DNA of 64,000 nt, from assembly GCA_020152595.1 (NCBI GenBank), contig JAIGNY010001269.1, positions 62,001 through 126,000 on the forward strand, given 5' to 3'. Under the pieces are notes generated by a model that saw only the letters and a program-made list of their open reading frames with translations, searched no databases and was not told where the DNA came from. Position numbers and translations under genes: made by a program. Below are positions 46,925-57,800 of this stretch, piece after piece (within the stretch, counting starts at the first letter, position 1; each line of letters begins with the position of its first letter). Origin of the DNA: Chiridota heheva. Its lineage: Eukaryota > Echinodermata > Holothuroidea > Apodida > Chiridotidae.

Positions 46925-47600
46925 TGAAAATCTATTAATTAAATACACAGAGACTGTTGAGGAATATGAAGTAATTACTAGTCTTATTCCAGTCATTTCT
47001 ACCTAAACTAACTGCAAATTAAACTATTACTAGTCTTACTCCAGTCATTTCTACCTGAATCTAAATGCAATTTAAGCTATTACTAGTCTTACCCCAGTCA
47101 TTTCTACCTAAATCCGTCTGCAATTTAAACTTACTAGTCTTATTCCAGTCATTTCTACCTAAATCTAACTGCACTTTAAACTATTACTAGTCTAACCCCA
47201 GTCATTTCTACCTGAATCTAACTGCAATTTAAACTATTATTAGTCTTACCCCAGTCATTTCTACCTAAATCTAACTGCAATATAAACTATTACTAGTATT
47301 ACTCCAGTCATTTCTACCTAAATCTAACTGCAATTTAAACTATTACTAGTATTACCCCAGTCATTTCTTCCCGAATCTAACTGCAATTTGAACTATTACT
47401 AGTCTTACTCCAGTCATTTCTACCTGAATCTATCTGCAATTTAAACTATTACTAGTCTAACTCCAGTCATTTCTACCTAAATCTAACTAAAATTTAAACT
47501 TGAATATCCACACCTGAATAAACTTGAATATCTATTAAACAGAATCGGACAGAATACAATTCAATACATTTTAAAACCCTTGTTTTCACTATTTTGTTTT
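46925..47600. repeat. 53-bp array inside a MITE-A copy
   Basis: Flanks are MITE-A: ATACACAGAGACTGTTGAGG on the left, TTGAATATCTATTAAACAGA then TTTTCACTATTTTGTTTT on the right. In between are about nine units of ACTAGTCTTACTCCAGTCAT, TTCTACCTAAATCTAACTGC and AATTTAAACTATT. A single counterpart (ACTAGTCTGGTCTCAGTCAT ... TTTGAATTTGAATATC) is in the intact MITE at 3475-3535. Confidence 0.82.
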
Positions 47601-47660
47601 AAAAAACATGCCTGGCCACGCATTTTATTGTAATAAATTAATAAGAAACAAAATTCCTAC

Positions 47661-47746
47661 CCTCAGAGGAAAGAACTGGGGAGAGAGAGAGCTCAGTCCT
47701 AAACATCCGCTTCCGTTAGCACCCCAAGTATACAGGTCTCCAACAT
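47661..47746 (-). CDS. RCC1L: RCC1L, penultimate exon
   Basis: On the minus strand it reads DVGDLYTWGANGSGCLGLSS, then LSPQFFPLR, then a GT donor (GTAGGA). This is the RCC1 blade corresponding to GELFVWGKNxRGCLG...YFPWR of RCC1L. Phase is 1 in and 0 out, joining 50362-50535 to 46404-46481. A broken duplicate of its 5' half lies at 48021-48067. Confidence 0.88.
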
Positions 47747-48020
47747 CTGTACAGAAGAGAATGGGTGGGCTGGTTGGTAGACACCACAACAACAATGGTC
47801 AAGTTGTACCAGAGAGATTAAATCATATCAGAATAGAGGCACAAAATTGATAGTGTGCTGTTGGGGAGAAGGGTATTAGATGGAGGTCAGATGTTGTTGC
47901 AGTCGTTAATTTGATGAAGGGAAAAGATCGTTTTGGGGGTGGATTAACATGGAAGAAATCAATGATGGTATTGGAGAGTTCATGGGTGCACTGTGGGAGG
48001 GTGAGAAGAGAATGGGCTGT

Positions 48021-48067
48021 TAAACATCCACTTCCATTAACACCCCAAGGAAACAGGTCTCCAACAT
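48021..48067 (-). pseudogene. Partial duplicate of the RCC1L penultimate exon
   Basis: The minus strand reads DVGDLFPWGVNGSGCL directly after an AG acceptor at 48068-48069, nearly the same as the start of exon 47661-47746. Similarity stops after GCL: the rest of the exon and its GT donor are absent, replaced by unrelated sequence. It is therefore unlikely to splice productively, although its acceptor could act as a decoy. It lies between the genuine exon and a LINE relic whose 3' end begins about 50 bp away. Confidence 0.7.
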
Positions 48068-48124
48068 CTACACAGAAGAGCTAGGGTTACTACCATTTGA
48101 ATATCTTCATACAAGATAAATAGC

Positions 48125-49450
48125 TGTTTGTTTGTTTGTTTAATGAGGTCTTAACGGCACCACGACAACGAGGGTCAAATTGTGCCTGAGAGGTCAGATC
48201 ATTCTAGCGGTAGGAATGAAAGGAAATAGGGAAAGAATGAGAGAAATTCAAGAAAAAAAGTCAGAAAGCTGTGATCGAGAGAGGAGGTGCAAGGGTGAAA
48301 CAAAAACAAAGTAGAGAGGGGGTGGAAGAGGAGAATTAATTATGGTTGTAGAGGAAAGCATGATGAACGAAGGAGATAATTTTATCCGGAGGATTTTTCT
48401 GGAAGAACTCAGCAATTGAGTTGTGGGGAGCGAGGGAAGCTCTGGGAAGCTTGTACAGGGGGCAAGCAAGGAGAACATGATGGATTGTGAGGGTGCAGTG
48501 GCAATTGTTACAGAGGGGTTGGGGGGGAACCAATAAGGGGTGGGAGTGAGTGAGGTGGGTGTGACCAATTCTAAGATGGGTAATATGAACGTTTTAGATA
48601 CGAGAAAGGTTGTTGATGGTGGATTTGATCTGAATTGTGGGCTGGATGACATGGAGTTTGTTTTCAATTTGGGAGTTCCATGAGGTTTGCCAGAGGTCAC
48701 GAACAAGGGAAGCGATAAGCGGTTTGATGTCAGAGAGGGCTTTGGGAAAAAAGGTAGGGAGGAGGTTGAGGGCAAGCTTAGCGGCTGCATCAGCCCTGTC
48801 ATTGCCAGGGATGCCAACATGGCTGGGTATCCAGACGAAAAAAACACTTTTCCTGCAGAGGGTGGGAGGAAGGAGTTTCCGGAGGACGGGTGGCAAGTGA
48901 GGATATCCTATTTAAGATTGAGTAAAGAAGTAAGAACAGCCTTCGAGTCGGAGAAAATGGCAAAGTGGCTGAGAGGAGAGTACTCAATCAAGTTGAGGGC
49001 GAGGAGAATGGCCTTAGCCTCGGCTGAAAAGATGGATGAGTAGTCAGAAAGTCTGCTACTGAGGGTAATGCCTTGGATGACGGCAGCAGCAGCTGTCTTG
49101 TTGCCTTCCTTGACACCATCAGTATAGATGGAGGTGTAATTTGAGAGTTGGTCTTTAATTTGGTTGTGGAGATTGATGAAGAGGTTAGGGTGGGTTTGAG
49201 TTTTGTGATGAGTGGAGAGGTTTAGGTGGGCAGAAGGGAGGGGGTGGCCCAAGGAGGAAAAGTGGGCCAGGAGTAGGTGCCAAGAGTGGCGGGGTTGATG
49301 TCGAGATGGAAGAGGTCTGATTTAATGCGTAAGCTGAAGGAAGGAGATAGGGTTTTTGTCCTATCAAAGAGGGTGGAGAAATTGGGGTACCTAATGAGGT
49401 TGTAAACATGGTTATGGGTGTTGGTGAGGACTCTAAAAGCATAGGAGAGG
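48125..49450 (-). pseudogene. LINE relic with RNase H domain
   Basis: On the minus strand a decayed reverse transcriptase C-terminus (about 49442-49260) is followed by RNase H. YTDGVKEG, SAEAKAILLALN, FSDSKAVLTSL and, after a frameshift near 48905, SHVGIPGNDRADAAAK supply all four acidic catalytic positions. Next come CNNCHCTLTIHHVLLACPLY (cysteine/histidine knuckle) and the 3' end with an AAACAAAC tail at 48125-48145. This is an I/Jockey-like LINE type. The frameshift and 5' truncation make it inactive. Confidence 0.88.
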
Positions 49451-50340
49451 CTAAGCTATCTACATCTAAGTTTGGACTTAGTTTAAAGATATATAGACAG
49501 GTAGAGACTTTTTACCATGATGAAATAACCATCCTTACGAGGAATGGTCCATCAATCATTCATGGGTTTTGCACAAAGTCCTCCGAAGCATATAATGTAT
49601 ATTTTTATTTAGGCTCCACCAAGGACTAATCTGATTCACATCATTGAACAGCAGTTATGTGGCTTGATCCCCAGATGAATGACCTATTGTGTACAGTGTA
49701 ACAGTAGCTGGTTGCTAACAAGTGAACTGTGAATAGACAATGAAGATGTTGTCAGTTAAGAAGGTATAGATACCCCTGTATTGTGTATGGTGTAACAATA
49801 GCTGGTTGCTAGTCAATGAATTGTGAAGAGTCTCTCGGGTTGAATGGTGTGGATTACCCCTGATTTTGAGAAAATGGGGAGTGTCGGGTTGGAGGGGTCT
49901 AAGGGTCAAAAATTCTTAATGACCGAGACTGAAACAGCATTTAATTCTGAGCAAAACAATCTTCAAAGTTACAATAGCACTTATAGTTTTCAACTTATGA
50001 CAAAGTTTGTGACATTTTTCAGCGTGTAATTTTTATATTTTACCTTAATTTCAAATATCAAAGGTTCTCACATTGCATTTTAGTGTTCAATATATGTCAA
50101 GGTTATAGTCAAATTTAATTTCCTATTCACTGTAACCAACTTTCCCATTCAAAATATTTTGAAAGACCAAAAACCAATGAGCAATTTTCTAGTTTGTCCT
50201 ATTCTGAAGTCACAAAATATTCATGCACATTTCATGCTAATTAGGAATCTAAGTTTTAAAATGCTGTAAAATTTTTAACTGCTTATGATTCAACTTTTTG
50301 CTACCTAGTAATATACTTTTAAAATTTTGTCAACTTTCAA
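49451..50340. repeat. RCC1L intron with dispersed repeat (50030-50290)
   Basis: 50030-50290 is the inverted partner of 13100-13380. 49660-49850 holds two copies of a word pair (TGTA(A)CA(A/G)TAGCTGGTTGCTA at 49700 and 49795). Otherwise unremarkable. Confidence 0.55.
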
Positions 50341-50361
50341 AAAGCACAAAACATTAATCAC

Positions 50362-50535
50362 CTGTGACAGCTGCAAAATGGTGAAGTCCACACCTGACCT
50401 TTGACACCTTAACATCAGGGTTCAGCTCTGTTCTTCCAAAGAGTACTGATGGGATGTGTTGTGGGTGTGTACTGTCTGCTAGCTTTGGTCCTTTACCCAG
50501 AATGCCATATCCCCAGGTGAACACCTCGCCTTCAT
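50362..50535 (-). CDS. RCC1L: RCC1L exon with two RCC1 blades
   Basis: On the minus strand, after TTGTTAG, it encodes DEGEVFTWGYGILGKGPKL, then QHIPSVLFGRTELNP, then VSKVRCGLHHFAAVT. This is closely like RCC1L (VFVWGYGILGKGP ... FNPEIQVSRIRCGLSHFAALT). The VFTWG and CGLHHFAAV strings are the hallmark strands of RCC1 propeller repeats. Phase is 1 in and 1 out, with donor GTGATT. Confidence 0.93.
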
Positions 50536-50577
50536 CTAACAACAAAACAGTCAATAATTAGCATATATTAGCATATA

Positions 50578-50750
50578 CAGACCTCCGTGGGTAGTGCTTT
50601 GTCCTCTCACCCGCACATCCCGGGTCCATATCCCGGTGGGTGTGCAACCAATGAGTTCACAACTGGTTATCAAAGGCTGTGGTCGTCTTGATATAATGTC
50701 CAGCACTGGATGCTTTCGGGACGTTAAACCTTGCTATGCTATGCTATCAA
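50578..50750 (+). mobile_element. SINE family 2 with GCTAT tail
   Basis: Contains CCCGGGTCCATATCCCGG (B box-like), CAACTGGTTATCAAAGGC, TGTGGTCGTCTTGATATAAT and GTCCAGCACTGGATGCTTTC, then the tail TTGCTATGCTATGCTATC. A second copy is at 61808-61962. Confidence 0.72.
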
Positions 50751-51425
50751 CACTCTGTAAGAGTGCATACCTCATTAACCATACCCAATTATAATCTACC
50801 TCAGAAATCCAAGACCCACCAGGCTTCATCCCCAAAGAAAGAATTTTAATCTATATTGCTCATTTGCATCTAAACACTTCAGGATCATATACCCTGTGAT
50901 TGATTTCTTCCAAGGTTGTATCATTATTTTCACTTTTATTTTAGACTCATTATTCATTGTTTGAGTTCCTTTCAGGCAAGATTCACAATCCAACATATTC
51001 CTTTCATACCAAGTAACCATTTGTTCTGATTTTCTTTGGTACCAAAAACAACTTGACTTGTTTCTTTTGAGTCCAGAAAATTGATTAGTTTGTTTCCTTT
51101 TAGGGCATGAATTCATTGTTCACCACATTTTATTAGAGAGTACCAACTGAGTCTTGACAGATTTCACTCTAAAACATCCCCTCAATTCCTGCCCTTCCCC
51201 TGTTCCAATAAGTCCCAAATTTAAAATAAGCAGTAAAAAAACCACACACCAAATTTAATCAAAAGCCAGTAACTACTTGAGATATGTTGAAGACAAACAA
51301 ACAGACAGACAAACAAAATGCAGGCAGAAGTATACATGTAACCTCCTTCGTTAGCAGAGGAAAATCCAGTCACTATTTCTTGAGATTTTATTTCGCTTCA
51401 TTTATTTATTTGTTTCATCACAACA
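50751..51425. other. RCC1L intron, mostly unassigned
   Basis: No gene. 51275-51360 carries GACAAACAAACAGACAGACA and resembles, inverted, the GCCAACAAAGTTGG repeat. Confidence 0.4.
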
Positions 51426-51429
51426 TTCA

Positions 51430-51913
51430 AATGATGATGATGATGTCGACGACGACGACAATGATGACAATGATGATGATGATGATGATAATGATGATGA
51501 TGATGACAATAATGATGACAATGATAATGATAGTAATAATAATGATAATAATAATAATAATGATAATAATAATAATAATGATGACAATGATAATGATATT
51601 GATAATAATGATAATAATAATAATAATGATAATAATGATGATGATGATGATGACAATGATAATGATATTAATATTAATGATAATAATAATAATAATAATG
51701 ATAATAATAATAATAATGATGATGATGATGATGATATTAATGATAATAATAATGATAATAATAATGATAACAATGATAATGATATTGATAATAATAATGA
51801 TAATGATAATAATAATAATAATCATAATAATAATAATGATAACAATGATAATGATATAGATAATAATGATAATAATAATAATAATGATGATAATAATAAT
51901 AATAATAATGATA

Positions 51914-51966
<53 letters not shown>

Positions 51967-52012
51967 AATAATAATGATGATAGTAATAATGATGATAGTA
52001 ATAATAATAAAC
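51430..52012. repeat. GAT/AAT triplet microsatellite, about 580 bp
   Basis: Runs of GATGATGAT and AATAATAAT alternate with GACAATGAT interruptions. It ends in an uninterrupted run of about 20 GAT triplets (51915-51965), then mixed AAT. Reading frames through it (poly-Met/Ile or poly-Ile/Ser) are artefacts. Confidence 0.97.
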
Positions 52013-52144
52013 CTTAATGGCTTAACGAGTAGAGCACTCCTTTTAGTATCGAGATGATAAGACTAAATTTACTATAACTATATAAATACGTGTCTCTAAA
52101 CAACAGTAGAGAGAAAACAAAATAAGGAGAGAGAAAAAACCCAT

Positions 52145-52255
52145 ACCGTGACCCCCACCCTAACCAACCCACTCCACCCTAACCATCTCACCACACCCCC
52201 ACCAACCCACCACTCCACCCTAACCATCCCACCACACCCCCACCCACCCACCGAT
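52145..52255. repeat. CCCACC-rich simple repeat
   Basis: Units near ACCCCCACCCTAACCAACCC and ACTCCACCCTAACCATCCCA. One strand is almost free of G. Confidence 0.8.
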
Positions 52256-52489
52256 GGATAATAAGTAAGTTACATGAAAAGAGTACAATAATATTGGTAT
52301 TAGATATATTGATCACAAATAAACAGTGAAAAACATAACCTCCATCCAACTTTGCTGTCACAAGTAATTAGGGCTGCCATCTATCATTATCTTCTTTTAC
52401 GGTAAACAGCCGTTTGTCTATCCCGTTTAACATTTATATGGCTGATGATGTCATAGAATTTTAGGAAATTGATAACATTTGGTTCACTT

Positions 52490-53122
52490 TAACTCATTGA
52501 AGGAGATATAAAGTCTGACATAATCCTTATTTTCATATAATAGAATTAAAAATAACAAATCTTCTGACCAAGTTTCATAACTCCGAAGAAATCTAACATA
52601 ATTTTTGTAATTATTAAAAACTTTAATGCTACTACTAACTAGAACCATGGGAGCTGCCATTTTGATTTTAAAACATGCAAATTATGATGTCATCAGCCCA
52701 GCAGGATGTTGGAATGCTTTGTATTTCTTTTATAATCTATCTCAAGTTTTCTAGCTCATGAAAAATTGTTTTCTTTTTGTAAGGGTCAAGAACATTTTTG
52801 TGTACACATGAAAATGTCAAAACATGCTATTAAAACTTTGTGTCAAATAAATGTTGAATAAAAACATAATATAAACTTATAAAGAAATACATTATACAAA
52901 CTTATAAAGAAATACATTACATTCCTTAGTCTCTGTTGGGGAAATGTCATCATTCAGAAGATTTCAATACAGAATTAAACAAAATGGCAGCCTCCATGTG
53001 TTGATAAATAACTTGAGATAGGAATGAGATTTTGACTTGTTGTTTTAAGTAGTTGGTTTAGATTTTAATCCTCTATCATATGAAATAAGGATTATAATAG
53101 ACTTTATGTCTCCTTTAAGTAG
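52490..53122. mobile_element. Fold-back MITE (TTAAAGGAGACATAAAGTC)
   Basis: Left arm GAAGGAGATATAAAGTCTGA, right arm ending TAGACTTTATGTCTCCTTTA. Further in, CATGGGAGCTGCCATTTTGA on the left pairs with AAAATGGCAGCCTCCATG on the right. Arms over 150 bp. It ends about 145 bp from the RCC1L exon at 53268. Confidence 0.72.
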
Positions 53123-53267
53123 TAAGTAATCATTAAATGAAAGGAACATGTTTGAACAATTTAGTGAAGTTCTTTCAGTTATAATATGTTGTCTCCAAAT
53201 GTCCATATTAGTTTTAAATTAATTTTCACTTCTTTTTGTCCCTTTGCGCTCTAAACCTTCAACCTAC

Positions 53268-53355
53268 CATTCACAATTGCACAAATTGTTCCACCAGCTG
53301 CAACGGACGTTATTTTACCGCACGACTGGAACGGCAAATATCTCGGCTCACAAAC
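53268..53355 (-). CDS. RCC1L: RCC1L exon
   Basis: On the minus strand, after CTCAG, it encodes VCEPRYLPFQSCGKITSVAA and GGTICAIVN, with a GTAGGT donor. It aligns to the RCC1L segment V-x-x-PR-x-L-x-F-x-x-x-GK-x-x-x-x-A-x-GGT-x-CA-x-x-N. Phase 0 in, 1 out, which fits both neighbours. The plus-strand open frame over this exon is a shadow. Confidence 0.88.
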
Positions 53356-53969
53356 CTGAGAAGGAGGAATAAGTACAGCAGAGCGTTATTTTGCAAGGAA
53401 CAATACCAAAGAATTGCAAACACTAATGCACTTACAGCAATATTCCTATTAATAGGTTTTTACTTTTCTCTATATGATTGCTTTCAAATATGCTTAAAAA
53501 CGCTCTGATTTAAGTTTATAAGAAAAGGATCCACAAGTGGGGAAATGAGGATATTTTGTAGATCAGTTCTTTGCAATAAAACAACCATTTTGTACAGCTG
53601 ACATGGCTTGACCTGTGATAAAACAAAGTCATATCCGTTTAGGCTGTTCAGATGACCCAGCTACTCCAGCAAAAGGAGTCTTATGTATTTGCCATCGCTG
53701 GTCGCTCAAGTCCTCTACTGAACTTGAAGAATTCCTTGCCGTATTATTAATGTATGAGTGTTTGGACTGTAGCTCTGAAGGACTATCGACATCAACAAGA
53801 TTACCTGTGACTTATTAAAGACCAGAACAGGTTTGAAATTTTGAAGGAAAAAAAAAAAAAATGTTTTCCTGATCACATTTTCTGATAGGAGAGCAGATCT
53901 AACCATTGAAGGAATTTTTCATATTTCTTTCCTTCAATCTTTGACACAGTGGGTGCCACATATCACCTC

Positions 53970-54425
53970 TCCTCTAATAAGCGCCAACCAACATTTTTTG
54001 ACTAATAACGTAATTGATTAGATTAATTTGTAGACTTAAAATAAGTTTTGTTACATTCTTTGCTTATCTTGCATCTGACACTCACGATGTCTTTGTCGTG
54101 GTTATTGTGGGGCTAGTATAGTTTGTTTGTTGATGGCTTAACGGCACCACAACAACTAAGGTCAAACTGTGCCTGAGAGGTCAGATCATTCTAGAGGTAG
54201 GAAGTAAAGGAAACAGGGGGAGAATGAGAACAATTTAAGGACAAAAGGTCAAAAGCTGTGATCGTGAGGGGAGGTGCATGGTTGAAACAAAAACAAGCTC
54301 ACACAATGCAGTTCGAATAGCACAATGTATACGTGGTCTGTAGCATGGGCGCTTACTAAAAAGCAACTTCGGGCCTAAAAAGTGGTACAATTCTATTTCC
54401 GTAAGTGCCCCAGGCACTTATTGTG
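53970..54425. mobile_element. MITE-D copy 3 carrying a nested LINE tail
   Basis: MITE-D sequence (AATAAGCGCCAACC, TTACATTCTTTGCTTATCTT, TTATTGTGGGGCTAGTATAG) is interrupted at 54120-54300 by a minus-strand LINE 3' end (TTGTTTGTTGATGGCTTAAC, GGTCAGATCATTCTAGAGGT). It then resumes at ACACAATGCAGTTCGAATAG and ends GTGCCCCAGGCACTTATTG. The LINE inserted after the MITE. Confidence 0.8.
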
Positions 54426-54629
54426 TTGAATACAGTATGTCTTCTCTACTTGGACATTTAATGGTAGGTAATGATGCAATCCAAACTACAGTATTCAACA
54501 GATTAAAACAATTGACTTAAATACAAAAACATAGAGATATGCCCTTAAACATAACTAGTCCTATAAGTTAAGCCTCAGTCATGCTTACAAATGAAATCAG
54601 TGTTTGACTTTCTGCATTCATATATTTAC

Positions 54630-54700
54630 CTGAGTTTCTTCAGTAACAGCACCAAGTTGGTTATATTCAGAATTCCCCCATCCAAACACATCTCCCTTCT
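54630..54700 (-). CDS. RCC1L: RCC1L exon with WGNSEY motif
   Basis: On the minus strand, after TTTTGCAG, it encodes EKGDVFGWGNSEYNQLGAV followed by TEETQ and a GTAAAT donor. FGWGNSEY-x-QL is diagnostic of RCC1L. At 71 nt it is in phase with 59717-59827 (phase 1) and 53268-53355 (phase 0). The intron on its 5' side holds the 4.3-kb 56-bp minisatellite. Confidence 0.92.
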
Positions 54701-54859
54701 CTGCAAAATTAAGGACAGAACATGAAGCATAACAAAATATTATTTACCATAGATTATACATATAGACAATTATTTTATTATGTAGCGATCAATTTTTAGA
54801 TATGCCTCATAGAAGTGTTTTTACATTTCTAGGAATTTCATTCTTTTTGTTACTTACTA

Positions 54860-57800
54860 TTAGCTTTTATTTGTTTTGTAAAGCACCGCTGAATATTCTT
54901 GCAAGTACTTTTCTATTTGCTTTTGTTTGTTTTGTAAAGCACTGCTGATTAATCTTGCAAGTACTTTTTTATTAGCTTTTGTTTGTTTTGTAAAGCACCG
55001 CTGATTAATCTTGCAAGTACTATTTCTATGGGCTCTAGCTTGTATTGTCAAGGACCGCTGATTAATCTTGCAAGTACTTTTCTATTAGCTTTTGTTTGTA
55101 TTGTAAAGCACCGCTGATTATTCTTGCAAGTACTTTTCTATTAGCTTTTGTTTGTTTTGTAAAGCACTGCTGATTAATCTTGCAAGTACTTTTCTATTAG
55201 TTTTTGTTTGTTTTGTAAAGGACCGCTGATTAATCTTGCAAGTACTTTTCTATTAGCTTTTGTTTGTTTTGTAAAGCACCGCTGATTAATCTTGCAAGTA
55301 CTATTTCTATTAGATTTTGCTTGTATTGTAAAGCACTGCTGATTAATCTTGGAAGTACTTTTCTATTAGCTTTTGTTTGTATTGTCAAGCACTGCTGATT
55401 AATCTTGCAAGTACTTTTCTATTAGCTTTTGTTTGTTTTGTAAAGCACCGCTGATTAATCTCGCAAGTACTTTTCTATTAGCTTTTGTTTGTTTTGTAAA
55501 GCACCGCTGATTAATCTCGCAAGTACTTTTCTATTAGCTTTTGTTTGTTTTGTAAAGCACCCGCTAATTAATCTTGCAAGTACTTTTTTATTAGCTTTTG
55601 TTTGTTTTGTAAAGCACTGCTAATTAATCTTGCAAGTACTATTTCTTGGGCTCTAGCTTGTATTGTCAAGGACTACTGATTAATCTCGCAAGTACTTTTC
55701 TATTAGCTTTTGTTTGTTTTGTAAAGCACCGCTGATTAATCTTGCAAGTACTTTTCTATTAGCTTTTGTTTGTTTTGTAAAGCACCCGCTAATTAATCTT
55801 GCAAGTACTTTTTTATTAGCTTTTGTTTGTTTTGTAAAGCACTGCTAATTAATCTTGCAAGTACTATTTCTATGGGCTCTAGCTTGTATTGTCAAAGACT
55901 GCTGATTAATCTCGCAAGTACTTTTCTATTAGCTTTTGTTTGTATTGTAAAGCACTGCTGATTAATCTTGCAAGTACTTTTCTATTAGCTTTTGTTTGTA
56001 TTGTAAAGCACCGCTGATTAATCTTGCAAGTACTTTTCTATTAGCTTTTGTTTGTTTTGTAAAGCACCGCTGATTAATCTTGCAAGTACTATTTCTATGG
56101 GCTCTAGCTTGTATTGTCAAAGACTGCTGATTAATCTCGCAAGTACTTTTCTATTAGCTTTTGTTTGTATTGTAAAGCACCGCTGATTTATCTTGCAAGT
56201 ACTTTTTTATTAGCTTTTGTTTGTTTTGTAAAGCACCGCTGATTAATCTTGCAAGTACTATTTCTATGGGCTCTAGCTTGTATTGTCAAGGACCGCTGAT
56301 TAATCTTGCAAGTACTATTTCTATTAGCTTTTGCTTGTATTGTAAAGCACTGCTGATTAATCTTGCAAGTTCTTTTCTATTAGCTTTTGTTTGTATTGTC
56401 AAGCACTGCTGATTAATCTTGCAAGTACTTTTTTATTAGCTTTTGTTTGTTTTGTAAAGCACCGCTGATTAATCTTGCAAGTACTTTTCTATTAGCTTTT
56501 GTTTGTTTTGTAAAGCACCGCTGATTAATCTTGCAAGTACTTTTCTATTAGCTTTTGTTTGTATTGTAAAGCACTGCTGATTAATCTTGCAAGTACTTTT
56601 CTATTAGCTTTTGTTTGTATTGTAAAGCACCGCTGATTAATCTTGCAAGTACTTTTCTATTAGCTTTTGTTTGTTTTGTAAAGCACCGCTGATTAATCTT
56701 GCAAGTACTATTTCTATGGGCTCTAGCTTGTATTGTCAAAGACTGCTGATTAATCTCGCAAGTACTTTTCTATTAGCTTTTGTTTGTATTGTAAAGCACC
56801 GCTGATTTATCTTGCAAGTACTTTTTATTAGCTTTTGTTTGTTTTGTAAAGCACCGCTGATTAATCTTGCAAGTACTATTTCTATTAGTTTTTGCTTGTA
56901 TTGTAAAGCACTGCTGATTAATCTTGCAAGTACTTTTCTATTAGCTTTTGTTTGTATTGTCAAGCACTGCTGATTAATCTTGCAAGTACTTTTCTATTAG
57001 CTTTTGTTTGTTTTGTAAAGCACCGCTGATTAATCTTGCAAGTACTTTTCTATTAGCTTTTGTTTGTTTTGTAAAGCACCGCTGATTAATCTTGCAAGTA
57101 CTTTTCTATTAGCTTTTGTTTGTTTTGTAAAGCACCCGCTAATTAATCTTGCAAGTACTTTTTTATTAGCTTTTGTTTGTTTTATAAAGCACTGCTAATT
57201 AATCTTGCAAGTACTATTTCTATGGGCTCTAGCTTGTATTGTCAAGGACTGCTGATTAATTGTTTGTTCTATTAGCTTTTGTTTGTTTTGTAAAGCACTG
57301 CTAATTAATCTTGCAAGTACTATTTCTATGAGCTCTAGCTTGTATTGTCAAGGACTGCTGATTAATCTCGCAAGTACTTTTCTATTAGCTTTTGTTTGTT
57401 TTGTAAAGCACCGCTGATTAATCTTGCAAGTACTTTTCTATTAGCTTTTGTTTGTTTTGTAAAGCACCCGCTTATTAATCTTGCAAGTACTTTTTTATCA
57501 GCTTTTGTTTGTTTTGTAAAGCACTGCTAATTAGTACTATTTCTATGGGCTCTAGCTTGTATTGTCAAGGACTGCTGATTAATCTCGCAAGTACTTTTCT
57601 ATTAGCTTTTGTTTGTATTGTAAAGCACCGCTGATTAATCTTGCAAGTACTTTTCTATTAGCTTTTGTTTGTTTTGTAAAGTACCACTGATTAATCTTGC
57701 AAGTACTTTTCTATTAGCTTTTGTTTGTATTGTAAAGCACCGCTGATTAATCTTGCAAGTACTTTTCTATTAGCTTTTTTTTTGTTTGTAAAGCACCGCT

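Noticed and set aside
51284-52057. Membrane-like poly-Ile/Met frames
   Set aside because: Artefact of the GAT/AAT microsatellite.
53236-53508. Plus-strand frame of 90 residues with Cys and Arg
   Set aside because: It is the shadow of the RCC1L exon 53268-53355 on the minus strand, which matches the family in phase.
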